The notes under the pieces: model-generated | Told to the model about the DNA's origin: nothing | Databases searched by the model: none | What the model saw: only the letters and a program-made list of their open reading frames with translations | Shown: positions 1 to 7,379 of the stretch, piece after piece | Layout of the letters: each line of letters starts with the position of its first letter | Position numbering within the stretch: the first letter of the stretch is position 1 | Made by a program: the position numbers and the translations under genes | NCBI GenBank assembly: GCA_002340355.1 | Contig: DDLX01000028.1 | Coordinates: 682,001-746,000, forward strand | From: Cytophagales bacterium UBA2561 | GTDB taxonomy: Bacteria; Bacteroidota; Bacteroidia; Cytophagales; Thermoflexibacteraceae | Length of the DNA: 64,000 nt | Direction: 5' to 3'

Positions 1-1
1 C

Positions 2-727
2 CGAATTCATCGTCCCCGACTTTGGGATTTAAATCCATTTTTTACCCTTCGGGATAACTTTAATATTCGGACAGGAAATCCCAATTTATTACCTGAATAT
101 ACTGATTCCTACGAAGTTACATCTATTCATGAGCTTAGCGATGTATCCTTAAATTTAGCTATTTTTCATCAACGAACTGACCAAGTCATTGAGCATGTAA
201 CTACCGTAGATTCTGAAAATATCACCACAACTCAACCTCAAAATATTGGGACAAATTATCGAACAGGTCTTGAGATTAATGCCGAATATACCCCTACAAA
301 AAGTTTATCTTTATCTTCGGATTTTAATTGGGGTTATTTTAATCGAAAAGGAACATTTAATAATACTAATTTTGACCTCAATAGTCAAAACTGGTCTGCC
401 CGACTAAATGCCAAGCTGAACTTAGGTAAAGGTATTAATGCTCAATTGAGTGGAAGATATCGGTCTAAAATAAAAGAATTAACTCAGACTCAACGAGATA
501 ATTATTTTATAGATTTCGGAATTCGCAAGAAAGTACTTCAAGGGCGAGGAGTTCTGAATTTAAGTATCCGAGACTTATTTAGTACTCGCCGTGATGCTTC
601 TATCATTGACCTTACAGATTATTACGTTTCAAACAGTCGTAAACGGGGACGATTTATTGTTTTTGGGTTTAGTTATGGCTTTGGCAAAGGGGATGCAATG
701 GAATTTTCAGGGCATAAACAATTCTAA
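2..727 (+). CDS. TonB-linked outer-membrane beta-barrel protein, C-terminal part
   Basis: The reading frame is open from base 2 to the stop at 725-727, so only the last 241 residues are present. They have the alternating polar/aromatic pattern of outer-membrane strands. Near the visible start is the block NPFFTLRDNFNIRTGNPNLL followed by PEYTDSYE, typical of the 'outer membrane protein beta-barrel family' (PF14905-type) of TonB-dependent receptors in Bacteroidota. Such proteins take up or bind ligands at the outer membrane. The C-terminus ends in strand-like sequence and the aromatic residue Phe. The next gene, 48 bp downstream on the same strand, is a PepSY-type membrane protein, which often accompanies iron-linked receptors, so an iron or siderophore role is plausible but inferred. 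The signal peptide, plug and TonB box lie outside the window, so the substrate cannot be judged. Confidence 0.8.
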   Translation, partial: RIHRPRLWDLNPFFTLRDNFNIRTGNPNLLPEYTDSYEVTSIHELSDVSLNLAIFHQRTDQVIEHVTTVDSENITTTQPQNIGTNYRTGLEINAEYTPTKSLSLSSDFNWGYFNRKGTFNNTNFDLNSQNWSARLNAKLNLGKGINAQLSGRYRSKIKELTQTQRDNYFIDFGIRKKVLQGRGVLNLSIRDLFSTRRDASIIDLTDYYVSNSRKRGRFIVFGFSYGFGKGDAMEFSGHKQF

Positions 728-774
728 AAACTTCATATAAGTACATTTTTTTTAATTTTTAATATAAAAAAGTT

Positions 775-1236
775 ATGGCAAATATTTCTCGTTCAATGAG
801 AGTATTACACCGTTATTTAGGTTTTTTTCTGGCGGGAATTATGGCAGTTTATGCTATTAGTGGTATTGTTTTAATCTTTCGGGATACCGATTTTTTAAGG
901 AGTGAGCGACTCATTCAAAAAACAATTAAGCCTAATTTACCAAAAGAAGAATTAGGTAAGACCTTGCATATCAAGGGTTTTAAGGTTCTAAAAGAAGAGA
1001 AAGGAGTCATTCACTTTCGACAAGGAACGTATAATAAAAATACAGGTGTGACCAGTTATACTGCCAAAAAATTACCTTATATTTTGGATAGAATGGCACA
1101 TTTGCATATAGCGACCTCCAGCCGACCTTTATTTTTCTTAAACATTTTCTTTGGGGTTGCTTTGTTATTTTTTGTGATTTCCGCTTTTTGGATGTTTCTG
1201 CCTTCGTCTTCTATTTTTAAGAAAAGTTTATATTAG
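775..1236 (+). CDS. PepSY-associated TM-helix protein, probably truncated by a frameshift
   Basis: 153-residue inner-membrane protein. An N-terminal juxtamembrane segment with HRYLGFF leads into a first helix (about 15-35). A periplasmic PepSY-like stretch follows, then the HLHI motif and a second helix (about 118-142). The arrangement matches the small PepSY-associated proteins found beside TonB receptors in Bacteroidota, thought to take part in iron acquisition or reductive release. It lies 48 bp after the receptor gene and is probably co-transcribed. The protein stops right after FKKSLY. In another frame the DNA continues as KFILAGIIFTLVMLFI to a stop at 1272-1274, which would be the expected last membrane helix. 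One extra A in the run at 1222-1225 would join the frames, so the gene may be frameshifted or the base call wrong. The family call rests on layout and motifs only. Confidence 0.65.
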   Translation: MANISRSMRVLHRYLGFFLAGIMAVYAISGIVLIFRDTDFLRSERLIQKTIKPNLPKEELGKTLHIKGFKVLKEEKGVIHFRQGTYNKNTGVTSYTAKKLPYILDRMAHLHIATSSRPLFFLNIFFGVALLFFVISAFWMFLPSSSIFKKSLY

Positions 1237-1285
1237 CAGGAATTATTTTCACTTTAGTAATGCTATTTATTTAAAATTTTATTGA

Positions 1286-1326
1286 AAATAGCCCTATCAA
1301 ATTTTAAGAATTTAGTAGGGCTATTT
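1286..1326. terminator. Bidirectional hairpin terminator
   Basis: An 11-bp perfect stem (AAATAGCCCTA at 1286-1296 and its complement at 1316-1326), with A-rich sequence on the left and T-rich on the right. It lies between two convergent genes, so it can serve both. The same TAGCCCTA core occurs in the hairpin at 47133-47168. Confidence 0.75.
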
Positions 1327-1349
1327 AATTTTATAGCATCTTAAATCAC

Positions 1350-2237
1350 TTAATCTTCACTTTCATAATAGTCATCACTAGGACTTTCATCTTCATGGTC
1401 TCCTTCCGAAATTAAAGCCAATAGTTCTTTCACTTCTTCAACCTTTTCTGCTTCTCCTAATTTTTCAAAGGATACAATCAAATTCCGAAAAGTACGACAT
1501 ACAATATCCTCGTGACTACAAGGATCGTAAAATGAGTTTTCTTTTTTTAAATTAAGTTGATTTACATAATTATCAATATCAGAACGAGAAAAAATTAAGC
1601 CCCGATTATATGCATTAATATAAAACTGAAATCCTTCATGCTTATAGGTCAGGATAAATAGGTTTGGTAAATTTACTCCTTTGACTGGCAACTTGAGACG
1701 CTGAGCAATCAACATATAAATCACACAAAGACTAATCGGATTCCCTTTTTTGGTCTCCAACACATTGTTAATCATCGAGTTATTTACTGCATGAAAATTT
1801 GCATTATTCGGACGAAACTTGAGTTTCCCAAAGATGGCATAATTCAATAATTTAATTTGGTCAAAAGGATGAATATTATCTTTGAATTCTAACCATACTT
1901 CATAATACAAACGCTCCAATTTATTTTTAATCTCATCTAACTGTAAATCAGGATATTGAAATGTTGCTACCAACCACATTCCTTCTAATAAATCATCAGA
2001 GCGATTTTCTGCCCAGTCTGTCAGACGTTCTTTAAGTACTTGGAATTGAATAATATGAATTAGATTCTCTAGACGCTCTTGTACATAAGGTTCAAAACGA
2101 TTATTCCATTCTTCTTCTAAAAATGGAATAACTTGATCGCCGAGTGCTAAAACTTTTGCCTCAACCATTTCCAAAATATCAGGATCACTATCATCTAGTA
2201 AAGAGACCAAGGCTTTGATTTCGGAATCTTTCATCAT
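1350..2237 (-). CDS. SirB1/transglutaminase-like family protein
   Basis: 295 residues. The central part has the SirB1/Transglut_core2 pattern: an NNANFHAVNNSMINNVLETK block, then GNPISLCVIYMLIAQRL, then a PxPV-like turn (LPVKGVNLPNLF) and an aromatic core with FYINAYNRG. The N-terminal 90 residues are helical and rich in Glu/Asp. The usual C-terminal tetratricopeptide-like helices follow, ending in an acidic tail (about 275-295). The transglutaminase Cys-His-Asp triad appears only partly: a Cys is present in SLCVIY and no clear His-Asp pair is obvious, so the protein may be non-catalytic. The cellular role is unknown in this phylum. Convergent with the PepSY gene through a shared terminator and followed upstream by an unrelated coiled-coil membrane protein on the same strand. 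Confidence 0.75.
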   Translation of the reverse strand: MMKDSEIKALVSLLDDSDPDILEMVEAKVLALGDQVIPFLEEEWNNRFEPYVQERLENLIHIIQFQVLKERLTDWAENRSDDLLEGMWLVATFQYPDLQLDEIKNKLERLYYEVWLEFKDNIHPFDQIKLLNYAIFGKLKFRPNNANFHAVNNSMINNVLETKKGNPISLCVIYMLIAQRLKLPVKGVNLPNLFILTYKHEGFQFYINAYNRGLIFSRSDIDNYVNQLNLKKENSFYDPCSHEDIVCRTFRNLIVSFEKLGEAEKVEEVKELLALISEGDHEDESPSDDYYESED

Positions 2238-2293
2238 ATCTTTAAGTAATGTTAGTATATTTAGTTAGAATGCTAATTATGAATTAATTATGA

Positions 2294-2785
2294 TTAAGTG
2301 TTATTTTCTGTATTAGTAAAAGTTACTTCAATAATTTTTTTGACAGGATACATACATAAAAAAATCCCCAATTTAATACCAGCTAGAATCAAGGTTGGAC
2401 GTATCTCAAAAGCTTTCTCGATATGAGGCTCTACGAGTGCTTCACTAACAATTATGAACAGAATTCCAACAATAGCAGCAATAAAGATCGCACGGCGTTC
2501 GGCATTAGATTTATTTAGGCGTTCGATAGCCTCTTTCACTTCAGCATTTTTTTTAATGACATTTTCATTCGCTTTATTTAGTTTTCTTTGCAAACGATCA
2601 CTGACAGCAGTCAATAGTTTGACTTCATCTAATAATTTTCCATAATTATCTGTCAAAGTATGATACTCCATTTGGACTTCTTCATGTGTAGTCTTCTCTA
2701 AGGATTTTTCGGCTACTGTCTTAGAATATGCCAGAATTTGGTCTTCTTTTTCAAAAACCTGACTGTTGCTTTGTTGTTTACTCAT
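2294..2785 (-). CDS. Coiled-coil protein with two membrane helices, function unknown
   Basis: 163 residues. Residues about 30-95 form a charged coiled coil with the pattern YxxLxDNYGKLLDEVKLLT...SDRLQRKLNKAN, a motif that recurs in signalling proteins of Cytophagales ('LL..YxKLLxxTxxLxRxSDxQQxxLN'). Two hydrophobic helices follow (about 97-115 and 131-152), separated by a short acidic/basic loop, so both ends probably face the cytoplasm. There is no enzyme domain and no signal peptide. A possible role as an oligomerising membrane scaffold is inference. The stop is 56 bp before the start of the neighbouring SirB1-like gene on the same strand, so the two may be co-transcribed. A candidate TAnnTTTG promoter element lies just upstream (2811-2818, minus strand). 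Confidence 0.6.
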   Translation of the reverse strand: MSKQQSNSQVFEKEDQILAYSKTVAEKSLEKTTHEEVQMEYHTLTDNYGKLLDEVKLLTAVSDRLQRKLNKANENVIKKNAEVKEAIERLNKSNAERRAIFIAAIVGILFIIVSEALVEPHIEKAFEIRPTLILAGIKLGIFLCMYPVKKIIEVTFTNTENNT

Positions 2786-2810
2786 GCCTATTTTGGGGAC
2801 AACTAAAACA

Positions 2811-2818
2811 CAAAAATA
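2811..2818 (-). promoter_or_regulatory. Candidate -7 promoter element (TATTTTTG on minus strand)
   Basis: CAAAAATA on the plus strand reads TATTTTTG on the minus strand and fits the Bacteroidota TAnnTTTG consensus 26 bp before the start of the 2294-2785 gene. No TTG box at the usual distance was found, so the call is weak. Confidence 0.3.
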
Positions 2819-2862
2819 AAATTATTTTTCGGATGTACCATCAGATTGATATTAAATTGATT

Positions 2863-3111
2863 TTAAAGGCGTTCTTTTTTATGCTTCGGTTTTTTGATAC
2901 GTCCCCATTTATCACGTTTCGTTTTCTTGACTCTTTTACCTTGCATTTCTCGTTCCATTTGTTCTTCACGAATAGCATTAAATTCCTTGAGACTCATGTA
3001 GGTGGGGCAGGTTTTCTTAGCACATGAAGCCAGAATAATAAGCAAACCAAAAGCTAAAAAAAGCTTTCGGAAATCAAACGTATGGCTTGCAAACAATTTC
3101 GTTTTATTCAT
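2863..3111 (-). CDS. Small basic lipoprotein
   Basis: 82 residues. A basic N-terminus is followed by a hydrophobic segment ending in the lipobox LASC (Cys about residue 30), so the mature protein begins CAKKTCPTYMSLKEF. The rest is very rich in Lys and Arg (KRVKKTKRDKWGRIKKPKHKKER), so the mature form is a roughly 50-residue, strongly basic lipid-anchored peptide. Short Bacteroidota lipoproteins with a CPTY/CPAY block after the lipidated Cys are common, but I know of no assigned function. The basic tail could contact lipopolysaccharide or peptidoglycan, which is inference only. It stands alone between the coiled-coil protein and a palindromic element. Confidence 0.6.
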   Translation of the reverse strand: MNKTKLFASHTFDFRKLFLAFGLLIILASCAKKTCPTYMSLKEFNAIREEQMEREMQGKRVKKTKRDKWGRIKKPKHKKERL

Positions 3112-3125
3112 AAATTTTAACGGTA

Positions 3126-3307
3126 TTAGAGGTTGTTTAAAAAAATTTGAAAAATATCTTTAGGGAATAAACTTTATTTAGTGAAATAGCTTTCATTGCT
3201 CAAAATCGCTGATGTCCATAAAGTAGGATGTATCAATCCTACTTTATGGACATTTATGTAAAAATTTGATAATCAATATTTTATTTAAAAATTTAAACAA
3301 CCTCTTA
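3126..3307. mobile_element. MITE-like palindromic element, 176 bp with TTA direct repeats
   Basis: The ends GAGGTTGTTTAAA (3129-3141) and TTTAAACAACCTC (3292-3304) are perfect 13-bp inverted repeats flanked by TTA on both sides (3126-3128 and 3305-3307). The centre holds a 17-bp perfect hairpin (arms 3213-3229 and 3236-3252, 6-nt loop). No coding potential is visible. Inverted ends, a 3-bp TNA-type duplication and a non-coding palindromic interior fit a MITE mobilised by an IS5-type transposase; the family assignment is inference. Confidence 0.6.
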
Positions 3308-3537
3308 GGGAACGTTTTACTCTTAGAATTTTCTATAAAACGAGAAAAACTAACGAAACGTCTTTAGTTTTTATAATTTCTATTAAGAAATACTCATCAT
3401 AATTTGTATGAAACTTAGTAGTATTTTATTAATCATATTATTGAACTTCAACCTATTATTTTTAACTATAACATGAATTGATATACAAATTTTCACAAAG
3501 AATGAATAGCTTTTTTTACATCAGTATCGTGAAAGGA
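3308..3537. other. Intergenic remainder, no gene seen
   Basis: AT-rich sequence between the palindromic element and the XRE-cupin gene. It holds a weak inverted pair CGTTTTA / TAAAACG near 3314-3341 but no open frame or other clear signal. Confidence 0.4.
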
Positions 3538-4119
3538 CTATTTATTTTCCTTTTCTGTATAAAAAAAGTAGACCACTAACATGGTGGCAGGTTTATCATA
3601 AAGATTTTGCGGATTGTGTGGTGTTCTTCCATCAAAATAAATCGCATCTCCCTTCTCCAAGTCAATACAATCATCACCAATTACATAGGTAGCTTTTCCT
3701 TCTAATATATATTTGAACTCAAAGGCATCCGTAATCGTTTTCTCTCGTTTTGCTCCTGGTTGAACGGTTAATAGTACCAATTCAAAACCTACAGACAATA
3801 AGCGTTTATTAAAAATCAGTTGATAATCAAAGCCTTCGGATTCCTCTCGTTCCAATGAAACATATTCTTTTTTACGTACAACAAAATACGGTTTAGGAGC
3901 TTCCATTGTCACATCTCTAAAAAAATTACTCAAATCTTCTTCTAAGGCTTGGATTAATGTAATCAGAACAGGTAATGAAGGTAAAGTTCTCCCATTTTCA
4001 ATTTTGGAAACTAATGCCGCACTTACATTCGCTCTCTCGGCTACTGCAGTGAGTACCAATCCTTTATTCTTACGTATTTCTTTAAGTTTTCGCCCAATTC
4101 CTAATAAGATATCATCCAT
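3538..4119 (-). CDS. XRE-type regulator with C-terminal cupin domain
   Basis: 193 residues. Residues about 7-65 form an HTH_3 domain (IGRKLKEIRKNKGLVLTAVA...VSAALVSKIENGRTLPSL). The C-terminal part (about 110-190) is a Cupin_2 barrel with VQPGAKRE, the EFKYILEGKATY block, GDAIYFDGRTPHNPQN and a final hydrophobic strand. This is the architecture of cupin regulators that bind DNA as dimers and sense a small molecule, often an amine, sugar or amino acid, in the barrel. The ligand here is unknown. Metal-binding cupin residues are only partly kept, with His in TPHNP. No enzyme gene is adjacent on the same strand, so the regulon is probably distant or the gene autoregulated. Confidence 0.85.
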   Translation of the reverse strand: MDDILLGIGRKLKEIRKNKGLVLTAVAERANVSAALVSKIENGRTLPSLPVLITLIQALEEDLSNFFRDVTMEAPKPYFVVRKKEYVSLEREESEGFDYQLIFNKRLLSVGFELVLLTVQPGAKREKTITDAFEFKYILEGKATYVIGDDCIDLEKGDAIYFDGRTPHNPQNLYDKPATMLVVYFFYTEKENK

Positions 4120-4380
4120 CAGATTTTTTCATATTAATTCAACTAAAACTGCAAGATACATTAATTTTTTAGTTGAAGTTAGATTTGAAATAAATAAGGC
4201 ATATTATGTCACGTTTGAATTTATGCTAAATTTACAGACCATTTAAAAATTTTTAAAATCGATTTTATTACACAAAATTCAATTAATTATATAATTAATT
4301 CTTGTGTAATTTTGAGGAATTGGTAAAGAAAAAGCTAAAAACAGCTCTTTTTATCTTATGTTATAAGAACAAGAGCATAA
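4120..4380. other. Intergenic region upstream of XRE-cupin gene
   Basis: About 260 bp of AT-rich sequence up to the next terminator. It must hold the promoter of the XRE-cupin gene, but no exact TAnnTTTG site was found. A short self-complementary stretch (AATTAATTATATAATTAATT region near 4281-4302) is present. Confidence 0.35.
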
Positions 4381-4406
4381 AAAAATCCCATTAGTTTGGG
4401 ATTTTT
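4381..4406. terminator. Hairpin terminator
   Basis: A perfect 10-bp stem AAAAATCCCA (4381-4390) / TGGGATTTTT (4397-4406) with a 6-nt loop, just past the stop of the YtxH gene. On the minus strand it ends in a U run. Confidence 0.75.
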
Positions 4407-4439
4407 TAAATTTCTATAAACAAATGTAACTAAACTGAA

Positions 4440-4883
4440 TTAAGCTTTTGCTTCTTCAGTTTTTGCTTCTTGGTCAGCTGCTCCGTTTTTCTTTGCTTTG
4501 ATTTTTTGAGCTTGCTCTTTAACATTAGCTACCGTTTTATTGAGTTGCTCTTTGCTTGCTTCTACTTGCTTGCCCACCTTTTTTTGCAACTCAGAACCTT
4601 TCTCAGAGAGGTCTTTTTTCAATTTTGCTCCTTTTTCAGAAAGATCCTTTTGTAACTTAGATCCTTTTTCTGATAGTTCAGCTTTTAGTTTAGTGCTTTT
4701 TTCAGTAAGCTCTTTCGAAGTTTTATTGAGTTCCTCTTTTGTCTTTTGCGAAATTTCGCCACTTTTTGAGGCAATTTTCTTTCGAGTTTCGCTTCCTTTT
4801 TCAGGGGCTAAAAGAATGCCAGCCAAGCCTCCAATAGCCATCCCGATAATGAGGGTTACGAGTTTGTCTGAATTGTTGTTCAT
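4440..4883 (-). CDS. YtxH domain protein with amphipathic 11-residue repeats
   Basis: 147 residues. The N-terminus has the YtxH signature: a hydrophobic glycine-rich helix (about 8-26) ending in LLAPEKGSETRKKI. The remainder is low-complexity, Lys/Glu/Ser-rich helix. Near its middle are three consecutive 11-mers (SEKGSKLQKDL, SEKGAKLKKDL, SEKGSELQKKV), giving an amphipathic helix like those of LEA or apolipoprotein-type proteins. YtxH proteins are small stress-linked membrane-anchored proteins of poorly defined function. The tail is probably disordered until it meets a membrane or partner, which is inference. Own terminator just downstream and a TATTTTTG element (minus strand, 4906-4913) 22 bp before the start suggest a monocistronic gene. 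Confidence 0.8.
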   Translation of the reverse strand: MNNNSDKLVTLIIGMAIGGLAGILLAPEKGSETRKKIASKSGEISQKTKEELNKTSKELTEKSTKLKAELSEKGSKLQKDLSEKGAKLKKDLSEKGSELQKKVGKQVEASKEQLNKTVANVKEQAQKIKAKKNGAADQEAKTEEAKA

Positions 4884-4905
4884 AATAATGAATTTTAATT
4901 TCTTT

Positions 4906-4913
4906 CAAAAATA
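4906..4913 (-). promoter_or_regulatory. Candidate -7 promoter element for YtxH gene
   Basis: Plus-strand CAAAAATA reads TATTTTTG on the minus strand (TAnnTTTG) 22 bp upstream of the start. The -33 TTG is not evident. Confidence 0.35.
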
Positions 4914-5144
4914 CAGATTGAATTACCTGTTACCTCTGTCGCCTCTTGTTCATGGGCAACAACACAAAGGATGATTTCCTGATGCAAGATAATGAAAAAA
5001 GCTGTGAAGCCCTCTGTTGTTTCAAAAACTTTTCATCTTTCCTGAAAAACCAACAAATAATTAAATTTAAGCCTTTAAAATATCCATTTTTCAGGAGAAT
5101 TGCTTGAAACACAACGAATAAGGATTTCAAAGGTTACAACAAAA

Positions 5145-6191
5145 TCATAAAATTAACATTGCATCTCCATATGTAAAGAATTTATATCCTTCCTTAATTG
5201 CTTCTTGATAAGCATCCATCACAAACTCATAGCCACCAAAAGCACACGCCATCATTAAAAGCGTAGATTGAGGTTTATGAAAATTGGTAATTAAAGCATT
5301 ACAAATATGAAATTCATAAGGAGGAAAAATAAATTTGTCTGTCCAACCTTGATTTTCCTTTAGACGTTTTTGAGCTGAAACAGAAGATTCCAAAGCTCGC
5401 ATCGAAGTTGTTCCAACAGAACAAACCCGTCTTTTCGCATCCAAAGCACGATTCACAACTACTGCCGTCTCAGGAGATACTCTAAAATTTTCCGAATCAG
5501 TTTTATGCTTAGTCAAATCCTCTACATCTACATCTCGAAATGTTCCAAGTCCAACATGAAGCGTAATCGGAGCAATATCAATACTCTTAATTTCGAGCCG
5601 TTTTACTAAATGAGGTGTAAAGTGCATACCTGCTGTTGGTGCAGCTACTGCTCCTACATTTTCAGCAAAAATAGTTTGATAACGTTCCCGATCTTCTGGC
5701 TCAGCTGCCCGAACTTCTTTAGGAAGTGGAGTTTCTCCTAATATCGAAATCAATCGATAGAAATCATCATCTTCACCTGTATATAGAAAGCGAATGGTTC
5801 TTCCTCTTGAGGTTGTGTTATCAATTACTTCTGCCACTAAATCACCATCTTCTCCAAAATATAGCTTGTTACCAACCCGAATCTTACGAGCAGGATCAAC
5901 TAGTACATCCCAGAGGTGTGATTCTTTGTTAAGCTCACGCAATAGGAATACCTCGATTTGTGCGCCCGTTTTTTCCTTACGTCCATAAAGACGAGCAGGG
6001 AAAACTTTGGTATCATTGACTACCATGACATCTCCTTCATCGAAATAATCAATCATATCCTTAAAAACACGGTGTTCAATTTGCTGGGTATCTCGATGCA
6101 ACACCATCAAACGGCATTCGTCTCGGTTTTCAGATGGATATTGGGCAACAGCATCGGTAGGCAAATCAAACTTAAATGCAGAAAGCTTCAT
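5145..6191 (-). CDS. queA: S-adenosylmethionine:tRNA ribosyltransferase-isomerase
   Basis: 348 residues, the full family length. QueA transfers and isomerises the ribosyl part of S-adenosylmethionine onto 7-aminomethyl-7-deazaguanine in tRNA, making epoxyqueuosine at wobble position 34. Seen in the sequence: the N-terminal FKFDLPTDAVAQYPSENRDECRLMVL block, VNDTKVFPARLYGRKE, the AAPTAGMHFTP motif, GLGTFRDVDVEDLTKHK, the GTTSMRALES block and the C-terminal TNFHKPQSTLLMMACAFGG, all hallmarks of QueA. The start fits the family N-terminus exactly. It acts in the cytosol. It is not next to other queuosine genes, though a second tRNA-modifying gene (miaE) lies about 1.2 kb away. A candidate TATCTTTG box lies upstream at 6277-6284. 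Confidence 0.97.
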   Translation of the reverse strand: MKLSAFKFDLPTDAVAQYPSENRDECRLMVLHRDTQQIEHRVFKDMIDYFDEGDVMVVNDTKVFPARLYGRKEKTGAQIEVFLLRELNKESHLWDVLVDPARKIRVGNKLYFGEDGDLVAEVIDNTTSRGRTIRFLYTGEDDDFYRLISILGETPLPKEVRAAEPEDRERYQTIFAENVGAVAAPTAGMHFTPHLVKRLEIKSIDIAPITLHVGLGTFRDVDVEDLTKHKTDSENFRVSPETAVVVNRALDAKRRVCSVGTTSMRALESSVSAQKRLKENQGWTDKFIFPPYEFHICNALITNFHKPQSTLLMMACAFGGYEFVMDAYQEAIKEGYKFFTYGDAMLIL

Positions 6192-6276
6192 GAATGGATT
6201 GAGTTAGAACTACTTACACTTCAAACAAACAATGCTACGACTTTATTTAAGTACAAAGACGTAAAATAAAAGACTG

Positions 6277-6284
6277 CAAAGATA
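6277..6284 (-). promoter_or_regulatory. Candidate -7 promoter element for queA
   Basis: CAAAGATA on the plus strand reads TATCTTTG on the minus strand. A TTG (minus strand) lies 14 bp further upstream at 6299-6301, a little closer than usual. Confidence 0.4.
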
Positions 6285-6615
6285 CTAATTTTTTTATCCA
6301 AAACTACCATTTGGGCATGATAAACTGTTTTTTTTGTTAGTTTACCGATAATACCAAGAACTTTCTCCAAAATTTCTTGGTTCATCTCAAAAAAACTGGA
6401 GTGATTTTTGACATGGGTATTACTAAAAATTTAGTAGTTATGATTATATCTTGCTTAATACTCCACTTCACCAAAAGCTAAATTCAGGAGATTAGGTTTC
6501 AAAATTTAAAAAAAATTTTACCTAATAAATTCTTTATACGTTTTAATTAGACACAAAATTCATATTTATCGTATTCCAATTATTAGGACTCTCAATTTAA
6601 ACACACAAACAAACT
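6285..6615. other. Divergent intergenic region with a small hairpin
   Basis: AT-rich region between the divergent queA and the 6616 gene. The only clear structure is an 8-bp inverted repeat ACCAAGAA (6353-6360) / TTCTTGGT (6374-6381). No open frame of note. Confidence 0.4.
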
Positions 6616-7197
6616 ATGAAATTGCAATTTATTTTATCCCTATCCCTGTTTTTATTGGTAGGCATCCCTAACCAAACAGAAGCTCAAGTTAAGAATGGAG
6701 GTGAGCAAAAAGAAATTTATGATCCCCTCAAAAAGCCACATCTCTGGCGAAAATTAGTTGATACTCCTGATAATCAATCGCTTTGGGCTGAATATATGGG
6801 TAAGGATTGGAAAGATATGACCGAAGAAGATAAGCGTTATATCAGTCGATGGCGGAAGGCTATTGTAGAAAACAATGCTCCCAAAGTGGATTATGAAAGT
6901 TTCGTATCGACCAAATTTAATTCAATGGAAGAACTACTAACATGGGAACGAATGATGATGGAAGAAAGTCATCGAGTTACTGAACTCAAAACTAATATTG
7001 CTGCCAATTTTTTGTTGATTGAAGATACATTTGTAGATCTTTTTGAGGAATTAGACCGAGGCTATCGCCGTTATGATCAGGTACATAAAGACGGAAAATA
7101 TAATCAAATTAAGTGGGTTGAAGATCATGAAAACCGCATTAATTATATCAAAGAACAAGTTGTAGAGGCATACAAGAGAAAATACAAAATGAAGTAG
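6616..7197 (+). CDS. Secreted protein of unknown function
   Basis: 193 residues. A clear signal peptide covers about residues 1-23 (basic start, LSLSLFLLVGIP, cleavage near TEAQ). The mature part is about 170 residues, highly charged and aromatic, with many Trp, Tyr, Glu and Lys, and is predicted to be mostly helical. It includes the segment LWAEYMGKDWKDMTEEDKRY and a helical C-terminal half ending KRKYKMK. There are no cysteines in the mature part and no catalytic motif that I recognise. It is probably periplasmic. It faces queA divergently and converges with miaE across a strong hairpin terminator, so it looks monocistronic. I do not recognise a family. Confidence 0.6.
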   Translation: MKLQFILSLSLFLLVGIPNQTEAQVKNGGEQKEIYDPLKKPHLWRKLVDTPDNQSLWAEYMGKDWKDMTEEDKRYISRWRKAIVENNAPKVDYESFVSTKFNSMEELLTWERMMMEESHRVTELKTNIAANFLLIEDTFVDLFEELDRGYRRYDQVHKDGKYNQIKWVEDHENRINYIKEQVVEAYKRKYKMK

Positions 7198-7300
7198 CAC
7201 TAGATATTTAGGGATGAATATTGGAAATTTCTACTATTTTGATAATCAATAGAATAACCAATTTCAACCAACTACTTAATTATTTTCTGAACAATATAAA

Positions 7301-7342
7301 AAGATAACACCATCCAATTATAAAAGTGGATGGTGTTATCTT
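7301..7342. terminator. Strong bidirectional terminator
   Basis: A perfect 16-bp stem (AAGATAACACCATCCA at 7301-7316 and its complement at 7327-7342) with a 10-nt loop, between the convergent 6616 gene and miaE. Confidence 0.85.
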
Positions 7343-7379
7343 TATTAAAGGATTAATGTCAAAACAGATGGTTAAAATC

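Noticed and set aside
2728..3027. 99-residue plus-strand frame
   Set aside because: Opposite-strand shadow of the lipoprotein and coiled-coil genes, which have clear signal peptide or coiled-coil features.
4930..5130. 66-residue open frame on the minus strand between YtxH and queA
   Set aside because: Composition is a mix of basic and hydrophobic residues without a motif, and it lies in a spacer where queA should end. No sign of a real start or conservation.
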